In this document: positions 30,572-41,066 of the stretch, piece by piece | Position numbering within the stretch: the stretch's first letter is position 1 | Layout of the letters: each line of letters begins with the position of its first letter | Assembly (NCBI GenBank): GCA_949825045.1 | Contig: OX463813.1 | Location: 27,944,001 to 28,008,000, forward strand | Reading direction: 5' to 3' | Length of the DNA: 64,000 nt | From: Argyresthia goedartella | Lineage: Eukaryota; Arthropoda; Insecta; Lepidoptera; Argyresthiidae | Position numbers and translations under genes: made by a program | The notes under the pieces: model-generated | What the model was told of the DNA's origin: nothing | The model's database searches: none | What the model saw: only the letters and a program-made list of their open reading frames with translations

Positions 30572-31146
30572 AGGAAAAGTCGGACCGCGACCGTCGCAAC
30601 AACATCAATCGCTCAGTTTTATAAATGTACAATTTAATAATATTCTTCAAGAATTTAGTGCTAAATATAATAAAACTCTATTCGTATGGTTATAAATGTT
30701 CAGTGCAAGTGTTATCTAACATAATTGTTCACAAATAACAGGAAAAAAGTGATAAACCGGCCAAATATTTTTGTGCACACAAATCCGTATTTTGCCTACA
30801 AACTGTTGGAACAACTGACTTTTTAACTGCAGTTTCGTGAACAAATAACAAATTGTGCGACAAACCAACAAGGATAAACCAGTATTGGATAAGTTGGGAA
30901 ACATTTATTTGCTCATAACCTCAAAAGATCAAAATCCAACCATCTACAGAAGCCGGATTCTTATGCAAAACAAGCGCCATCTATGAATGAGTAGATTTAC
31001 TAAAATATTAAGGTAAGATCCATCGACATATTAACAAGATTACTTTAGCTACTCGCCACTAGATGCCGTTATAAGTACCTTAACATAGATATAAAGTGGA
31101 AACACACACACACAGTGATAAAATACGCTAAGCCCTACGCATAATA

Positions 31147-32472
31147 ATGAGGAACTGTGGAGCATGCGCTAAACACGTCTACATACAAGAACTACTGGAT
31201 TGTACTAAATGCAAGGAACCTTTCCATTTTGGGTGTTTGAATATAAACAAAAACTATTTTATTGAAAAGAAACAAGATCTTGAGCGAAACTGGATCTGCC
31301 CAAACTGCCGTCAAATCACACAACGTACAAGAAACGACGACATGGCCCCGGCTAGCCCCATGGCTCGCGCGATGACAGCTGACCATGCAATACCAACTAC
31401 TAGTGAAACAGGACAAACCAGCTCCATGTCAAGCCATATCCAAAACGACGCCCATAATAACGATAATAACGATAATAATAATATCACTCATCGATCTAAG
31501 AGAAACATGCCTACTGAATTGGAGAACTCTTACTCTAGTTCGGAAGACTTGAGTAAACTAGGAGACACATTACAAACAGAAGATACCCTGAATACTGACA
31601 TGAAAACTGAATTAACTCTACACAATTTAAAAGAGATGATTAATGCACAATTAAAAGAAAACAATAAAGCCATTATATATGAATTACAAAGAACAATACA
31701 ACTTGAAATAAATGAAGCCATAATAAAAGTAAAAGAAGATCTAAAGAAAAAAACTGAATTTCTCACGAAAGAAAACTCGATAAGAGAAGTAGATATAGGA
31801 AAAATAAATGAAAACATTAAAAAACTAGAAGAAAAAAATGAAACTCTCAGACAAGAAATAACTACACTACAAAACAAAATTTCTACCGTCGCAGTTACAC
31901 AAACATGGCCTGCGAAGGACAACACTTCTAAGAAGATCGTTATCTACGGCCTCACCGAATACTACAAAGAGCATGAGTACGACGTGCATGACAGAGTAAG
32001 CCAAATATTCTATGACATCTTACAAGTAGACCTAACAGGGTACATCGACGAGTCTTACAGAGTAGGAAAATTTAATAACAATCATAACCGACCGCTAGTC
32101 GTGGAACTAATAAGTAAGAAAATGGTAAAATATGTACTAGAAAACCAGCACCACTTCCAAGGTACTGGACTATCCATTACTGCGTTCCTAGACGAAAAGG
32201 CAAGACAAGAAAGAAAGATGATACGAGATGAAATGTTTTTGGCCAGAAAAAAAGGGCTGTATGCAGAAATCCGTAATAACAAGCTCTTTATAGAAGGAAA
32301 ACAAATAGAATTAGAAAATGGAAACAACGAAGAACAACAACAACCAGCCCATGATCAACAGAACAGAAATAACTACAGAGATAAAACAACTAGAAATAAC
32401 TACAGAGATAATACAACTAGAAATAACTACAGAGATAACACATCAAACAATTCCTTTCGAAACAGATTTTAA
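31147..32472 (+). CDS. LINE ORF1 protein (441 aa): PHD-type zinc finger, coiled coil, RNA-binding fold
   Basis: Nucleic-acid-binding protein that would coat LINE RNA. Residues 4-54 form a complete C4HC3 zinc finger (C4, C7, C19, C22, H27, C30, C51, C54), which is PHD-like. Residues about 155-255 are rich in Lys, Glu and Leu heptads, a likely trimerising coiled coil. Residues about 265-385 (KKIVIYGLTE..., then NRPLVVELISKK and ...YAEIRNNKLFIEG) resemble the RRM plus C-terminal domain of LINE ORF1 proteins. The C-terminus is a hydrophilic tandem repeat of NNYRD(K/N)T. The ATG at 31147 is the first in frame and leads straight into the zinc finger. The last 155 bases overlap ORF2 in another frame. 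Strongly A-rich codon use compared with the GC-richer BEL copies around it. Confidence 0.85.
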   Translation: MRNCGACAKHVYIQELLDCTKCKEPFHFGCLNINKNYFIEKKQDLERNWICPNCRQITQRTRNDDMAPASPMARAMTADHAIPTTSETGQTSSMSSHIQNDAHNNDNNDNNNITHRSKRNMPTELENSYSSSEDLSKLGDTLQTEDTLNTDMKTELTLHNLKEMINAQLKENNKAIIYELQRTIQLEINEAIIKVKEDLKKKTEFLTKENSIREVDIGKINENIKKLEEKNETLRQEITTLQNKISTVAVTQTWPAKDNTSKKIVIYGLTEYYKEHEYDVHDRVSQIFYDILQVDLTGYIDESYRVGKFNNNHNRPLVVELISKKMVKYVLENQHHFQGTGLSITAFLDEKARQERKMIRDEMFLARKKGLYAEIRNNKLFIEGKQIELENGNNEEQQQPAHDQQNRNNYRDKTTRNNYRDNTTRNNYRDNTSNNSFRNRF

Positions 32473-35362
32473 TTTTAAAGCCCTTTTCCAGAATTTTCAA
32501 AGTCTTCACAATAAGCAACACCTACTAGAAGCATTCATCGATGAAACCCATAATTATCAAGCATTATGCATTTCGGAAACTTGGCTAAACCAAGATAAAC
32601 TAGAACTATTAAATTTTAGTAACTACAAAACTGCAGCATCATTTTGTAGAAAACAACGCACAGGCGGCGGCGTGTGTATTTTGTTGCAAGAACACATAGA
32701 GTACGAGGAGATACAGGAAATTGCCGAGTTATCCATAGAATATGTATTGGAAGCGTGCGCAACCCTACTACCTAAAGAAAATGTCCTATTGATCACTATG
32801 TACTGGAATGGAAGACGGGAGGACATATTTAATGAACAATTAGACAAAATATTAAAGTTCACTAGCATAAAATATTCGAAATACAAAGTCATTATAGGGG
32901 GTGATTTAAATATAAATATTCTACTTAAAACTACTAAAACTAATCAATTTCTAGATAAAATGTCAGAACATAACTTCTCTCAACATATAAAAGAACCAAC
33001 TCACATTACACCAACCTCATCGACATGCTTAGACTTAATATTTACAAATTTCACTGGAAAAAATATATACACGGCGGTAAAAGACTTTGGATTTACATAT
33101 CATCTTGCGACAATCCTACATACCAATCTGTCCCATACCACGGAACGAATCGCATGGTTTACAAATAAAAGAATATTTAATAACAGCAACATAAATCTTT
33201 TCAAATCTGAATTAAATAACATTAACTGGCATGCTATAATAACAGAAAACAAAACCGTAAACGAAAACTATGAAATATTCCACTACACTATTACAGATAT
33301 ACTAAATAAATCTATACCAAAAAATAAAATTAAGTTAAGGACAAAATTAAAAAAATACTGGTTAACAGTTGGTATAAAAACCGCCTGTAAAAATAAAAGA
33401 CTGCTAAAAATACTTACATTAAAATTCAATAACAAAATTCTTACAGACTACTACAAAAAATACAAAAAAACATTAAAAAAAGTCATTACGATATCTAAAA
33501 AAATTAACTATATAAATAAAATGAAAAAATCTAACAATGTAGTAAAAACTATGTGGAATATTGTAAAGGAAAAAATTAATAACCAACCAAAAAAGGAAAA
33601 AAACAATATTAAACTACTAGTAAATAACAACTTAATCATTAAACCAAGAGAAATATCTAACTGTTTTAATACTTTCTTTACATCTCAAGGTAAGGTAAGC
33701 ACCCAAAATTCAAATAGCAGCGCCACTTTGCGCGGTCGGCCAGTCCTCTCACCCACTGAAAATACAATGTTTCTACGTCCAGTAACGCGTAGAGAAATAT
33801 TTAAATTATTAAAAAATCAAAAGACAAATATGAGTCATGGCTTTGATGAAATACCACCGATTATTCTTAGACAATGTGCGGAGCAGTTAACTCTGCCACT
33901 TTTCCTATTAATAAATCAATCGCTAACTGAAGGTGTTTTTCCAGATTTACTAAAAAAGGCCGTAGTAAAACCTATTCACAAGAAAAATAGTAAACTCGAT
34001 ATAAATAATTACCGCCCGATCGCGTTATTACCGTCAGCCTCTAAAATATTCGAAAAAGTTATGTATGACCGTGTATATACTTTCTGTGAGAAATATAAAA
34101 TTTTAGACGATTGCCAAAACGGCTTTCGAAAAAAGCATTCCACTACCTTAGCAGTTTTTAAATATATACAGGAAATAGTTAACATCTTAGATAATAAACA
34201 GTATGCTGTCGGAATCTTGCTAGACATGACTAAAGCTTACGATAAAGTGCAATACAAAATATTGCTAGATAAATTATATGGTGTAGGAATCCGCGGAATT
34301 GCTCATAAATGGTTCACATCTTACTTACACAATAGAGAACAGTTGGTTGAAATAGAATTTTTTAACCACCAGACAAGCGAAATTCAGAATATTCGCTCAA
34401 AGAACACTAGTATACACGCATCCATTCCCCAAGGTAGTGTAATAGGATGCCTCCTATTCCTAATCTACATCAACGACCTACCAAAGATCATAGATAAAAA
34501 GAAATGCGTCTTATTTGCCGACGACATTTCCCTACTTACGTCATGCTACAATGAAATTGATCTGAATGGAAAGCTATTCCCCATTCTAAATAAAACTGTA
34601 AATTGGCTTAGTGATCACAACCTCGAAATTAACTATAAAAAAACAAAATTAATGTTGTTCCACCCATACCAGAAATCTCCTATCAATATTAACCTGACAT
34701 ATAATAATATTGAACTTGAAACTGTAAATAATTTTAACCTACTAGGCCTAACAATAGATACACATATAGACTGGAAAATTCATATAACAAAGATTAGAGC
34801 TAAACTTTCAAAATTCGCCTATGCATTACGAGTAATAAAAACTACTACAGATCTAAAAACTGCAATTACTGTATACTATGCCTACGGGCATGCATGGTTA
34901 AACTATGGCATAATCCTTTGGGGAAACAGTACAAATGCTCCTTCTATCTTTACTCTGCAAAAACGTCTTATCCGAATTTTGGTAAATATAGAGTCAACCG
35001 ATAGTTGTAGACCTCACTTTATAAAGCTTGAGCTCCTCACACTAACAAGCATTTACATTTTTGAAACTTGTAAGTTTGTGCGAACATATCACGATTTCTA
35101 TACAAAACGAGAAAATATACCTACTAACTACTCTCTAAGACCCACCCGTAAAAATAATCTAATACTGCCCGCCTCCCGCCTGAAACTCCATTCATCTAGC
35201 CCATTAATAATGTCAATCAAAATATACAATAAATTACCCGAATATATTAAAACAGAAACAAGCAACAATACATTTACGAAACTTTTAAAACAATTATTGA
35301 TATCAAAATGTTACTATACCTTAAATGAATATTTAGAAGATATATTTACTATACCTACCTAA
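32318..35362 (+). CDS. LINE ORF2 polyprotein (1014 aa): APE-type endonuclease and reverse transcriptase
   Basis: Enzyme for target-primed reverse transcription in the nucleus. The endonuclease begins near residue 50 (FQNFQSLHNK), then SETW, GGDLNIN and STCLDLIF, with the catalytic His at about 262 (TYHLAT; the usual SDH is TYH here). RT runs from about 500 to 800: NYRPIALLP, the palm box LDMTKAYDKV, SIPQGSVIGCLLF and FADD at 733-736. A jockey/CR1-type C-terminus with ILWGNS follows. The ATG at 32318 lies inside ORF1, in the +1 frame relative to it; translation could use reinitiation or frameshifting. The entire frame is uninterrupted. Very A-rich codon use. Confidence 0.88.
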   Translation: METTKNNNNQPMINRTEITTEIKQLEITTEIIQLEITTEITHQTIPFETDFNFKALFQNFQSLHNKQHLLEAFIDETHNYQALCISETWLNQDKLELLNFSNYKTAASFCRKQRTGGGVCILLQEHIEYEEIQEIAELSIEYVLEACATLLPKENVLLITMYWNGRREDIFNEQLDKILKFTSIKYSKYKVIIGGDLNINILLKTTKTNQFLDKMSEHNFSQHIKEPTHITPTSSTCLDLIFTNFTGKNIYTAVKDFGFTYHLATILHTNLSHTTERIAWFTNKRIFNNSNINLFKSELNNINWHAIITENKTVNENYEIFHYTITDILNKSIPKNKIKLRTKLKKYWLTVGIKTACKNKRLLKILTLKFNNKILTDYYKKYKKTLKKVITISKKINYINKMKKSNNVVKTMWNIVKEKINNQPKKEKNNIKLLVNNNLIIKPREISNCFNTFFTSQGKVSTQNSNSSATLRGRPVLSPTENTMFLRPVTRREIFKLLKNQKTNMSHGFDEIPPIILRQCAEQLTLPLFLLINQSLTEGVFPDLLKKAVVKPIHKKNSKLDINNYRPIALLPSASKIFEKVMYDRVYTFCEKYKILDDCQNGFRKKHSTTLAVFKYIQEIVNILDNKQYAVGILLDMTKAYDKVQYKILLDKLYGVGIRGIAHKWFTSYLHNREQLVEIEFFNHQTSEIQNIRSKNTSIHASIPQGSVIGCLLFLIYINDLPKIIDKKKCVLFADDISLLTSCYNEIDLNGKLFPILNKTVNWLSDHNLEINYKKTKLMLFHPYQKSPININLTYNNIELETVNNFNLLGLTIDTHIDWKIHITKIRAKLSKFAYALRVIKTTTDLKTAITVYYAYGHAWLNYGIILWGNSTNAPSIFTLQKRLIRILVNIESTDSCRPHFIKLELLTLTSIYIFETCKFVRTYHDFYTKRENIPTNYSLRPTRKNNLILPASRLKLHSSSPLIMSIKIYNKLPEYIKTETSNNTFTKLLKQLLISKCYYTLNEYLEDIFTIPT

Positions 35363-35832
35363 ATCCTACTATACCTATATACCAAATTTACAAAAACTTC
35401 ACTAGAAGATAAACTTAAAAGATATTTAATATATAACTAAAGAAGAAGGCCGCACTAAGTGATAGGGGTTTTTTAAAAAAAAAAAAAATAATAAATATAA
35501 CTAAATATATACTGAAATAGATAATAATATAATATATACGAAAATGATGATGACTTAAGATAATAGAGAAATAAATATGTTTAAATATATATATAAAAGT
35601 AATATGTACCATATAAAAGTAATATGTACCTACCTAAATAAATATTTAAATTCTTTAGTATTATATAAATTTAACTTAGAAGTAAGTCATTATGTAAGTT
35701 TCAAGCGTCCTCCAAGAGGACACTACATTGCCATGCCCGTGTCAGGGTCCATATTTGGTACTTTGTTAAATCTGTTCTACCATCTTTGTAAACCTATGGA
35801 GTGCAATAAATGATTGAGTATTGAGTATTGAG
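35363..35832 (+). other. 3' UTR and tandem-repeat tail of the nested LINE
   Basis: AT-rich 470 bases, including a short duplicated block (AAAAGTAATATGTACC twice near 35595-35630), an AATAAA-like signal (GCAATAAATG, about 35803-35812) and the terminal TTGAGTA repeats. Confidence 0.7.
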
Positions 35833-36838
35833 TCTCACCATGTGGGGTCAATTCACTCACAGTACCATACGACTGCCGGTTGGTGCGGTCCTTCCTCGTC
35901 GGAGGGCCCCTACTCACAGCGCTCCCGGCAGCTCTCTGTGGCTCCGAAGGATGGGTGACCGTCAACCCCAAATTCTCTGCCCGTCGAGCCTCCTCTTCCA
36001 AAAATCCGACCAAGTCGGAGAAGGCGGGCAGGTCCTCGGCCGACCTCCCGTGAGACTGTTCGAAACGAGTCTGCACGTCAGCGGGTAGGCGGGAAAGTAC
36101 AATGTACAACAGTAGGTACGACCATTCACCAACCGGAAGTCCAAGATTCTCTAGAGCCTTGGTGACGGACAACAATGGGTTCAAAACCTCCGTCTGTATG
36201 GCCCCGACCTTGTTCACAACCGGGATACTAAACAAACGGTTCAGTTGGGCATCGGCCAACCTCCGTTTGTTATGGTAACGTCTGACCAACAATTGCCTGG
36301 CCGTTTCATAGTTACCCTCCGTAACTGTCAAATGAGCGACCAGCTCCCTAGGCTCACCCCTCAATGCTGCCACCAGCTGAGCCATCTTGACAGACTTGGT
36401 AATGTCCGATCGCATGTGCACCAAACTGTCGAACAGATTGATGAAGCTCATTCATTCACCGGACACTCCGTCAAAAGTAGGCATAGTTATGGCAGGTAAC
36501 CTGGACCCCGAACCCTGAAGCGGCATAGGTGCTTCAATGTCACCACCATGGCTGGACTCGCGCTGTCTACGTATGTCCGCAGCCTTCTGCGTGATAGCAG
36601 CTGCCATCTCCATACATTGGTCGACATCCCCTAGCAACCGTGACAGCCTGTCAGGTGCGCAACCATCAACTGATTCCGCCTGCGCGGACAATTCGAGCAC
36701 CCTATTTTAACGTTCCTTAACGTCCATAGACCGCTCCAATACCACATCATGCCTATCTAAACGGTCTATCAGACCGTGTGCGGAGGAAAACCATCTGAGT
36801 TCCTTAGAAACACCCTTCTGGATTTCAGATAACGACAT
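35833..36838 (-). pseudogene. gag: Gag of BEL copy B, N-terminal part (upstream of LINE)
   Basis: Minus-strand gag from ATG 36838-36836 through the DUF1759-like domain to the LINE junction. Two nonsense codons lie inside: TAA in place of Tyr44 (36709-36707), which is also present in copy D, and TGA in place of the Trp in GVSGEW (about 36453-36451). Both stops mean that gag was already dead, or expressed only by readthrough, before or after the LINE landed. Confidence 0.85.
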
Positions 36839-37378
36839 GATCGGAACGATACTTACTCACAATTTGCAGTAACTCAATTTTTTTGGACCCTCCAGTCTAC
36901 AACCCAAACGAGGGAACCCTAAACCACAACTTAAACAATGTTGTTTTCCTTAAACAATAGGAACCGAGTTTTACATCTATATAAATTCTGTAAATACAAT
37001 TTAGTTTCCCTTTATCATTATATCACACACAGATAGTCAATATTAGTTCAAGTTATAAATTGCTATAAACTGAAAACCATGTAATAGCCTGCTATCAATA
37101 GATGTAACTACCTATGTTAACCAAAACATTCATAACAATAGCATTACTAGACCACTAATAGATTGACTAACTGGTGATTCAATGCAATTTTCAATTCAAT
37201 ATCTGTCTATCTACTACCAGCAATAGACCTATAGCTTACAATACTACCAATCTATGTGGACACAGGAACAACCAAGTTACTTAACCGCCTATACCTACAG
37301 ATTGATAGTCCCAAATCGTGCCTTCCTGGAGCCCTTGACGGCTGCAAATCTCAGGAAGCCACGCTCTAGCTACCAAAA
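36839..37378 (-). other. Leader and primer-binding site of BEL copy B
   Basis: Matches the leader of copies A, C and D; the primer-binding site TGGTAGCTAGAGCGTGGC is at 37358-37375 on the minus strand. No long frame. Confidence 0.75.
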
Positions 37379-37922
37379 TTTTCAGGCTTCTCGGCACCTA
37401 ATGACCTCGTAGGGGCCCATCAGCTACGAGGTAGCGTAACGATCAGTTGCCAAGAAGTGTGAACGTCGGCGATTCACCGAGCTGAAGTAATTGGGGTCGA
37501 TCTAACCTGGTCTGTGCTTCGGTCCCGTCAACCTCCTGTCTCTCTGCAAGGCCCGGGTGCACCCTAGGCTCTTCTTGGTAGACAGGTTCTTCAGCCAACC
37601 AGGTATGACTGGCGGGCCAGCTTCAATGAGCACAGTGTTCCAACACAGGTTATGTTACGTGGTAAAAACCAATCGGCCACGTAAATGCGAACTTTATCTG
37701 GTTCGGGGAACCACAACACACTCAGCTATATAGACAATCCTGAGGGAAACCCGAATACATTCCAGATGGCCTGCGATTTAATTTCAATACCCTAACCAAA
37801 ACGCGTTTACATTGCGAGGGCTTTCGTCTTTCAGTTGTCAAAAACTGCTAGGTTGGCAGCAACGTCAAATTCAAAATGGCCGTTCAGAAACCATCGATCG
37901 AATATCGATTTGGAATCGAACA
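37379..37922 (-). repeat. 5' LTR of BEL copy B
   Basis: 544 bp, nearly identical to 27784-28327. The terminal ACA end carries one change (the plus strand reads TTTTC instead of TGTTC at 37379). Target duplication AAAGC is at 37923-37927. Confidence 0.92.
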
Positions 37923-37927
37923 AAAGC

Positions 37928-39317
37928 TATCTTCCCCAAGCCACGTAATTCATATTCATAACATTTCCGTATGCGGTGGCGGATGCAACGGCACGCACGC
38001 ATATTGAGAAAAAGAAATAACATTGTAGTAGTCAACGCTGCAGGAAACAACGTTGGGAAATATAGGCAGGAAAACTGCATTGATATATACGGGACTGGCG
38101 GGGCCGAAATACATACTATTCTATATGATTAACTTATGATTATATTATGTACCTATACAATGAACAATCGGATCATTAATTTGTAAGAAAACTAACAATA
38201 ATAAAAAAAAAACATTTAAGCGGCATTTAATTTAATCAGCACTCTGTGCACTCGGTCATTTTGAATACAGTGGGGTTGGCCGGTGAAAGCTAATCATAGG
38301 AGGCGCCACGTGCATTTGTGCACTTTCAACGATCGACTAATTTCTGGAATTTTTTCTGTGATAATTCGTTATCGGAATTTATTTACTACACAACAAAAGT
38401 AATTTTTCCAGTTTTCGAATTTTTTTTATATGATATAATCTCACGTAGATAATTACTACAATACAACTAAATTTTGTCTTTTTTACAGGGTTTTTTACTA
38501 TTTGCGCACATGACTGGCGATTGAACACACTATACTGGTAACACAGAAGCGTGACTTTGACGTTAGGGGAACCAACCGATACTAGCGCCACGCCGACAGT
38601 TGCCAACCCCATTCCTATCTCTCTTTATATCAACCTACTACCTCCTAAGACTAACTAACATATTTCAATCCCAAAAACCGCCATCGCCAACCAGTAAACA
38701 CGGCCTCAATTCCACTTCCATTTTAAGACGTCTTTACATCATTTATCTCCATCGCAAAAACTTAATTGCGCCGATGTTCACGCCGGGACGTTTTCATTTC
38801 ATTTCATTCATTCAAATCATTCAGTCATTCCGCTCACGTCGGTTCACAGCGGGTATTTTAACAAGCAAAATGTTGGTCAGCCACGCGCTCAGAGCTCAGA
38901 CACCAATGGGAAGACGTGAGATGTTCAGTAATTATTGAATCGTTGTTGTTGTTGAATGAGATGCAAGACCGTACTGTTTTAATGAACTAAATTATTGTTA
39001 ATGTTTTACTTCTTTCACAAACTAAGCAATCAGAAAGTCATGCCAGTTCCCATACGCAGTTCTAGATGCGCAGATGCGTCTTTACCGTGCTTTCTTTAAA
39101 ACGGACTGTTGAAAGATTCAAAAGATTTATTTTAAATACAAGTCGCATTTACGGTACAAGAGCAAACCGCTCGAGAGGCAACACACACATAGTACACGGT
39201 GAGGGTTATGTGTTAATCCAGCTCAACACAGACCTTGCTGTTAATAATTTTGTAATGATTTATTCCTGCTTATCAATCATAATAATTAATATTGTAATAT
39301 TTGTATTAGTTAAGCAC
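37928..39317. other. No gene recognised
   Basis: Frames at 37871-38080 (minus), 38379-38612 (minus), 38600-38938 (plus) and 39066-39341 (plus) have no recognisable domain, and one overlaps the LTR. Bases 38560-38600 and 38265-38320 are GC-richer without a clear identity. Confidence 0.35.
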
Positions 39318-39418
39318 AACCAATTTTCAAAAGAGATCTAAAAGTCAATCCTTTGGAATTTCTACGCCCTTCTTGTCCCACAGTGGTCCAATGTAGAGAA
39401 GAGGCAAAAATTGTCGTT
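39318..39418 (-). repeat. Dispersed repeat (same family as 17520-17625)
   Basis: CAACCAATTTTCAAAAGAGATC, CTACGCCCTTCTTGTCCCAC and AGTGGTCCAATG in order, in reverse orientation relative to 17520. Confidence 0.6.
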
Positions 39419-39541
39419 TGCTCTACACGTGAATATTCAGAACTTTGTACATAATTCTAATGAATCTCCAGGGGCCATATACATCTGACTCCTTTGAGTG
39501 CTAAGCAAAATACGAGTTGAGTAGTGTAAGCCCCTGAATTA

Positions 39542-39778
39542 TCTGCCAAATAACATGCGTGACAATAGAGGTCATTCACTCAATAAGGTCCCCCCTTCAC
39601 CAAAATCCAATTTATGTATCGCTAATTCTCTCGCTGACCATACAAACCTATCGCAAACCGGCATCCCTAGAATCTCGTAGTACCAGCTTCTAATACGCAA
39701 GGCGTACTACTACCACGATAGGTATTAAGCGTTACCTCTATTGTGACAATGGCCTTTATTGCCACGTTATTTGGCAGA
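39542..39778. mobile_element. MITE (237 bp) flanked by TA, TIR TCTGCCAAATAAC
   Basis: The left end TCTGCCAAATAAC and the right end, its exact reverse complement, are flanked by TA at 39540-39541 and 39779-39780. Subterminal similarity continues (GTGACAATAGAGG on the left; the matching reverse complement CTCTATTGTGAC on the right). A single end of the same family occurs near 24199. TA duplication suggests mobilisation by a mariner/Tc1-type transposase. No frame. Confidence 0.75.
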
Positions 39779-39862
39779 TAGTAGAAGGGCTTATGTTTAA
39801 ACGATTACCAAAAAATTCGAAAATTTACTACTAATAAATTCGAAATGACTGCCAGAATTGGT

Positions 39863-40074
39863 AAATGATCACCAAATTGTGTTTGGATAAATGATCACCA
39901 AACTTATTTTTATGTTTTGTGTACTTAAATTTATGTTTTAAGTATTTTTGTTGTTCTTACCAATTCAACCTAACAAGAAGGATAAAGGGGGCTTCGCTTC
40001 GTTCACCCCCTTCACCCTTCACCTAAGCTACAGTATTTTGCCCTGATATTTTCTGCAACTTTTGGTGATCATTT
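39863..40074. repeat. Repeat block with AAATGATCACCAAA direct and inverted copies
   Basis: AAATGATCACCAAA occurs at 39863-39876 and 39889-39902, and as its reverse complement at 40061-40074. Between them is a GGGGG...CCCCC patch rich in CTTCGCTTCG. It is probably a non-autonomous element; ends not determined. Confidence 0.5.
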
Positions 40075-40619
40075 GCCCATTTTGGGTAAGGAAAAATATT
40101 TTCAGATGTCGCAAAGAGACGGCGATGTGCGTTACTTTTCAATATGTATCTTAATCATCAGTGTAAGCTGCGTCGATAGGCTTGCCCCCTGCTGTATTAC
40201 ATATCTGGTTTATCGTGCGCGCAATGTATGTATGTGTATGTTTTATTGGTAGAATCTGAATAGGATCTCAGTAGTCTGCCGCGAAATGTTAAGCGGAATA
40301 GGCCCCCAGCTAGATTATAATGCGACCTCCACAAAAAGTGGCCTTACTCAACCGCCTTTACAGGGGGTGTCGAAATCGGTTCGTCGCGCATTTCGATACC
40401 GTGCTCCGCTGCGCAGGACTGGCAAGTGATAAATTATCATGCTGTATATGAGACTGTTTTGCCATTGGGGAGGTAGAATATCAATTTATTATATCTTGTT
40501 GAACGAGGCTGTGGGATGTTTATGTATTCTTGTAGCCTCTGGCTGTGGTTACCCTATTTTATAGTCGGTAAATATCTGAGGGAGCTCCGAGGTCTAGTGG
40601 TTTCACTCATGAACTCACA

Positions 40620-41066
40620 CTGGGAACCAGAAACAGCGCCATCACATACATATAAACATCCACGACGTGTTATTTTTAGGGTGCCGTACCGAAAGGGTAA
40701 GAACGGGACCCTATTACTAAGACTCCGCTGTCTGTCTGTCTGTCCGTCTGTTACCAGGCTATATCTCATGAACCGTGATAATTAGACAGATGAACTTTTC
40801 ACATCTGATGTATTTCTGTTGCCGCTATAACAACAAATATTAAAAAAGAAAAGAAAATAAATATTTAAGGGGTTTCCCACACTTATGATTGCACCTGGTT
40901 ACGTGCATGGAGGATGTACCGCACCCATAACTTTGTAAACAACACTTTGCTATGTAAAATTCAAATGATTCACTCCATACCATCCCTACCATATTACAGT
41001 GGTATGGAGTCCAACTCGCGTTTGGCCGTTTTTTTCTTTAAACCTCAGCCGGGGATCGAACCCGGA
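40620..41066 (-). mobile_element. SINE family A copy split by a dispersed repeat
   Basis: Left piece 40620-40672 (GGGAACCAGAAACAGC, then AACATCCACGACG) is the SINE A body, and right piece 41042-41066 (CAGCCGGGGATCGAACCCGG) is its B-box head, both in minus orientation. In intact copies these pieces are separated only by a T-run, which is exactly where the dispersed repeat sits. Confidence 0.6.
40674..41040 (+). repeat. Dispersed ~370 bp repeat, unknown class, inserted into a SINE
   Basis: Same blocks as 7065-7463: TTAGGGTGCCGTACC, GGGACCCTATTACTAAGAC, a CTGTCTGTCC run, ATATCTCATGAACCGTGATA, TTGCCGCTATAACAAC, then GGAGTCCAACTCGCG and a T-run. No frame of its own; the short frames that cross it are chance. 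Confidence 0.65.

Larger units (their letters stand above)
30572..35832 (+). mobile_element. Two-ORF CR1/jockey-like LINE, apparently full length, nested in BEL copy B gag
   Basis: 5261 bp with a ~575-base 5' region, ORF1, overlapping ORF2, a 3' UTR, and a tail of three TTGAGTA units (35814-35832). The insertion splits gag between the bases read as GGCAGG and TCACC in the uninterrupted copies; at most a 2-bp duplication (TC at 30570-30571 and 35833-35834) is visible. A tail of short tandem repeats instead of poly(A) is typical of CR1- and I-related LINEs. Both ORFs are open, so this copy may be recent and possibly competent. Confidence 0.88.
27784..37922 (-). mobile_element. BEL/Pao retrotransposon copy B (RT and RNase H deleted), split by a LINE
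   Basis: Minus-strand element with exact 5-bp target duplications AAAGC at 27779-27783 and 37923-37927. Order on the minus strand: 5' LTR (37922-37379), leader, gag interrupted by a 5.26-kb LINE, UAG, protease, in-frame join, integrase, 3' LTR (28327-27784). Without the LINE it would be about 4.9 kb. The LTRs differ at only about three positions by eye, so it is the most recently inserted of the four, and the LINE is younger still. Confidence 0.93.

Noticed and set aside
33088..33110. Endonuclease His motif reads TYH instead of SDH, possible inactive endonuclease
   Set aside because: The second LINE (59.5-63.7 kb) also has SYH at this place, so Asp at this position seems variable in this lineage and is not evidence of inactivation.
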